A stretch of 6,085 bases of DNA, from NCBI GenBank assembly GCA_002382605.1, contig DFYG01000183.1, positions 1 to 6,085 of the forward strand. The letters run 5' to 3'. The notes beneath the pieces were generated by a model. That model saw only the letters and a program-made list of their open reading frames with translations. It searched no databases and was not told the DNA's origin. The position numbers and the translations under genes are program-made. The stretch is from Synergistaceae bacterium UBA4088 (GTDB lineage: Bacteria; Synergistota; Synergistia; Synergistales; Thermovirgaceae). Below, piece by piece: positions 5,857 to 6,085 of this stretch (position 1 is its first letter; each line of letters opens with the position of its first letter).

Positions 5857-6085
5857 GGTTCTCGGGATACTCGGGGGAATGGGACCCGCGGCTACAGCGG
5901 AGTTCCTCCATCTTCTGGCCGACCTGGCCGTGGCCGATCGGGATCAGGATCATCCGCAGATCATCCTTTTCTCGAACCCCCGGATACCCGACAGGACCGC
6001 GGCTATCATCGGGGGCGGAGAAGATCCCGCCCCTGATATCCTGGAGGGCCTGAAGCGCCTGGAATCATGGGGGGCTCAGCTGCTC
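5837..6085 (+). CDS. Aspartate/glutamate racemase family protein, N-terminal part (cut by window end)
   Basis: The first 83 codons of a gene that runs off the window. It starts at ATG 5837 inside the symporter's last codons in another frame, with GGAGGG at 5820-5825 as a modest ribosome site. The protein opens with KVLGILGGMGPAAT (7-20), the hallmark first strand and phosphate/carboxylate-binding loop of the PLP-independent Asp/Glu racemase superfamily. RDQDHPQIILFSNPRIPDRT (35-54) and GGGEDP (59-64) then follow as in amino-acid racemases of the RacD/YgeA type. These enzymes interconvert L- and D-aspartate (or other amino acids) with two cysteines. The first catalytic Cys is expected just past the visible end, so catalytic competence cannot be checked here. 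The family call is firm; the substrate is inferred from the neighbouring acidic amino acid carrier. Confidence 0.92.
   Translation, partial: MSQKPHKVLGILGGMGPAATAEFLHLLADLAVADRDQDHPQIILFSNPRIPDRTAAIIGGGEDPAPDILEGLKRLESWGAQLL

Overview
The window looks like chromosomal DNA from a moderately GC-rich, diderm (outer-membrane-bearing) bacterium. The diderm call rests on a signal-peptide patatin protein with its own POTRA and beta-barrel domains, which only makes sense with an outer membrane. Together with an archaeal/eukaryote-type prolyl-tRNA synthetase and genes for acidic amino acid uptake and racemisation, this would fit an anaerobic amino-acid fermenter such as a member of the Synergistota. 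That placement is inference; no rRNA or other marker in the window settles it.

Layout: a heptamer tandem array (about 2-71) forms the left edge and supplies the stop codon of a small macro-domain protein gene on the minus strand (68-607). Upstream of that gene lie a candidate extended -10 promoter and, directly abutting it, a rho-independent terminator (682-704, minus) that closes the next minus-strand gene, proS (747-2186). proS has its own candidate promoter (2243-2272) in the 99 bp gap behind a large minus-strand gene (2286-4376) for a PlpD-like patatin phospholipase fused to an outer-membrane barrel (type Vd autotransporter layout). A 259 bp divergent intergenic region (4377-4635) carries a good sigma70-type promoter (TTGAGT-16-TATAAT) and a long leader for the plus-strand genes. 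These are a sodium/proton:dicarboxylate symporter (4636-5856) and, overlapping it by 20 bp, the 5' end of an aspartate/glutamate racemase-family gene (5837 to the window end).

Start sites: both genes flanking the divergent region appear to start at TTG. For the patatin gene this choice restores a textbook signal peptide. For proS, the ribosome binding site and promoter both point to ATG at 2186 rather than an upstream GTG.

How the genes relate: the symporter and racemase form a plausible coupled unit that imports L/D-aspartate or glutamate and interconverts its enantiomers. The minus-strand genes (secreted lipase, tRNA synthetase, ADP-ribose-binding macro protein) show no obvious shared pathway and seem to be separate transcription units. 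I see no mobile element, CRISPR array, rRNA or tRNA, and no clear new multi-gene system. The points most worth a second look are the ProRS with a dismantled zinc site, the type Vd patatin, the heptamer array running into a gene end, and a 13-nt anti-Shine-Dalgarno complement in the symporter leader that has no ordinary start codon after it.
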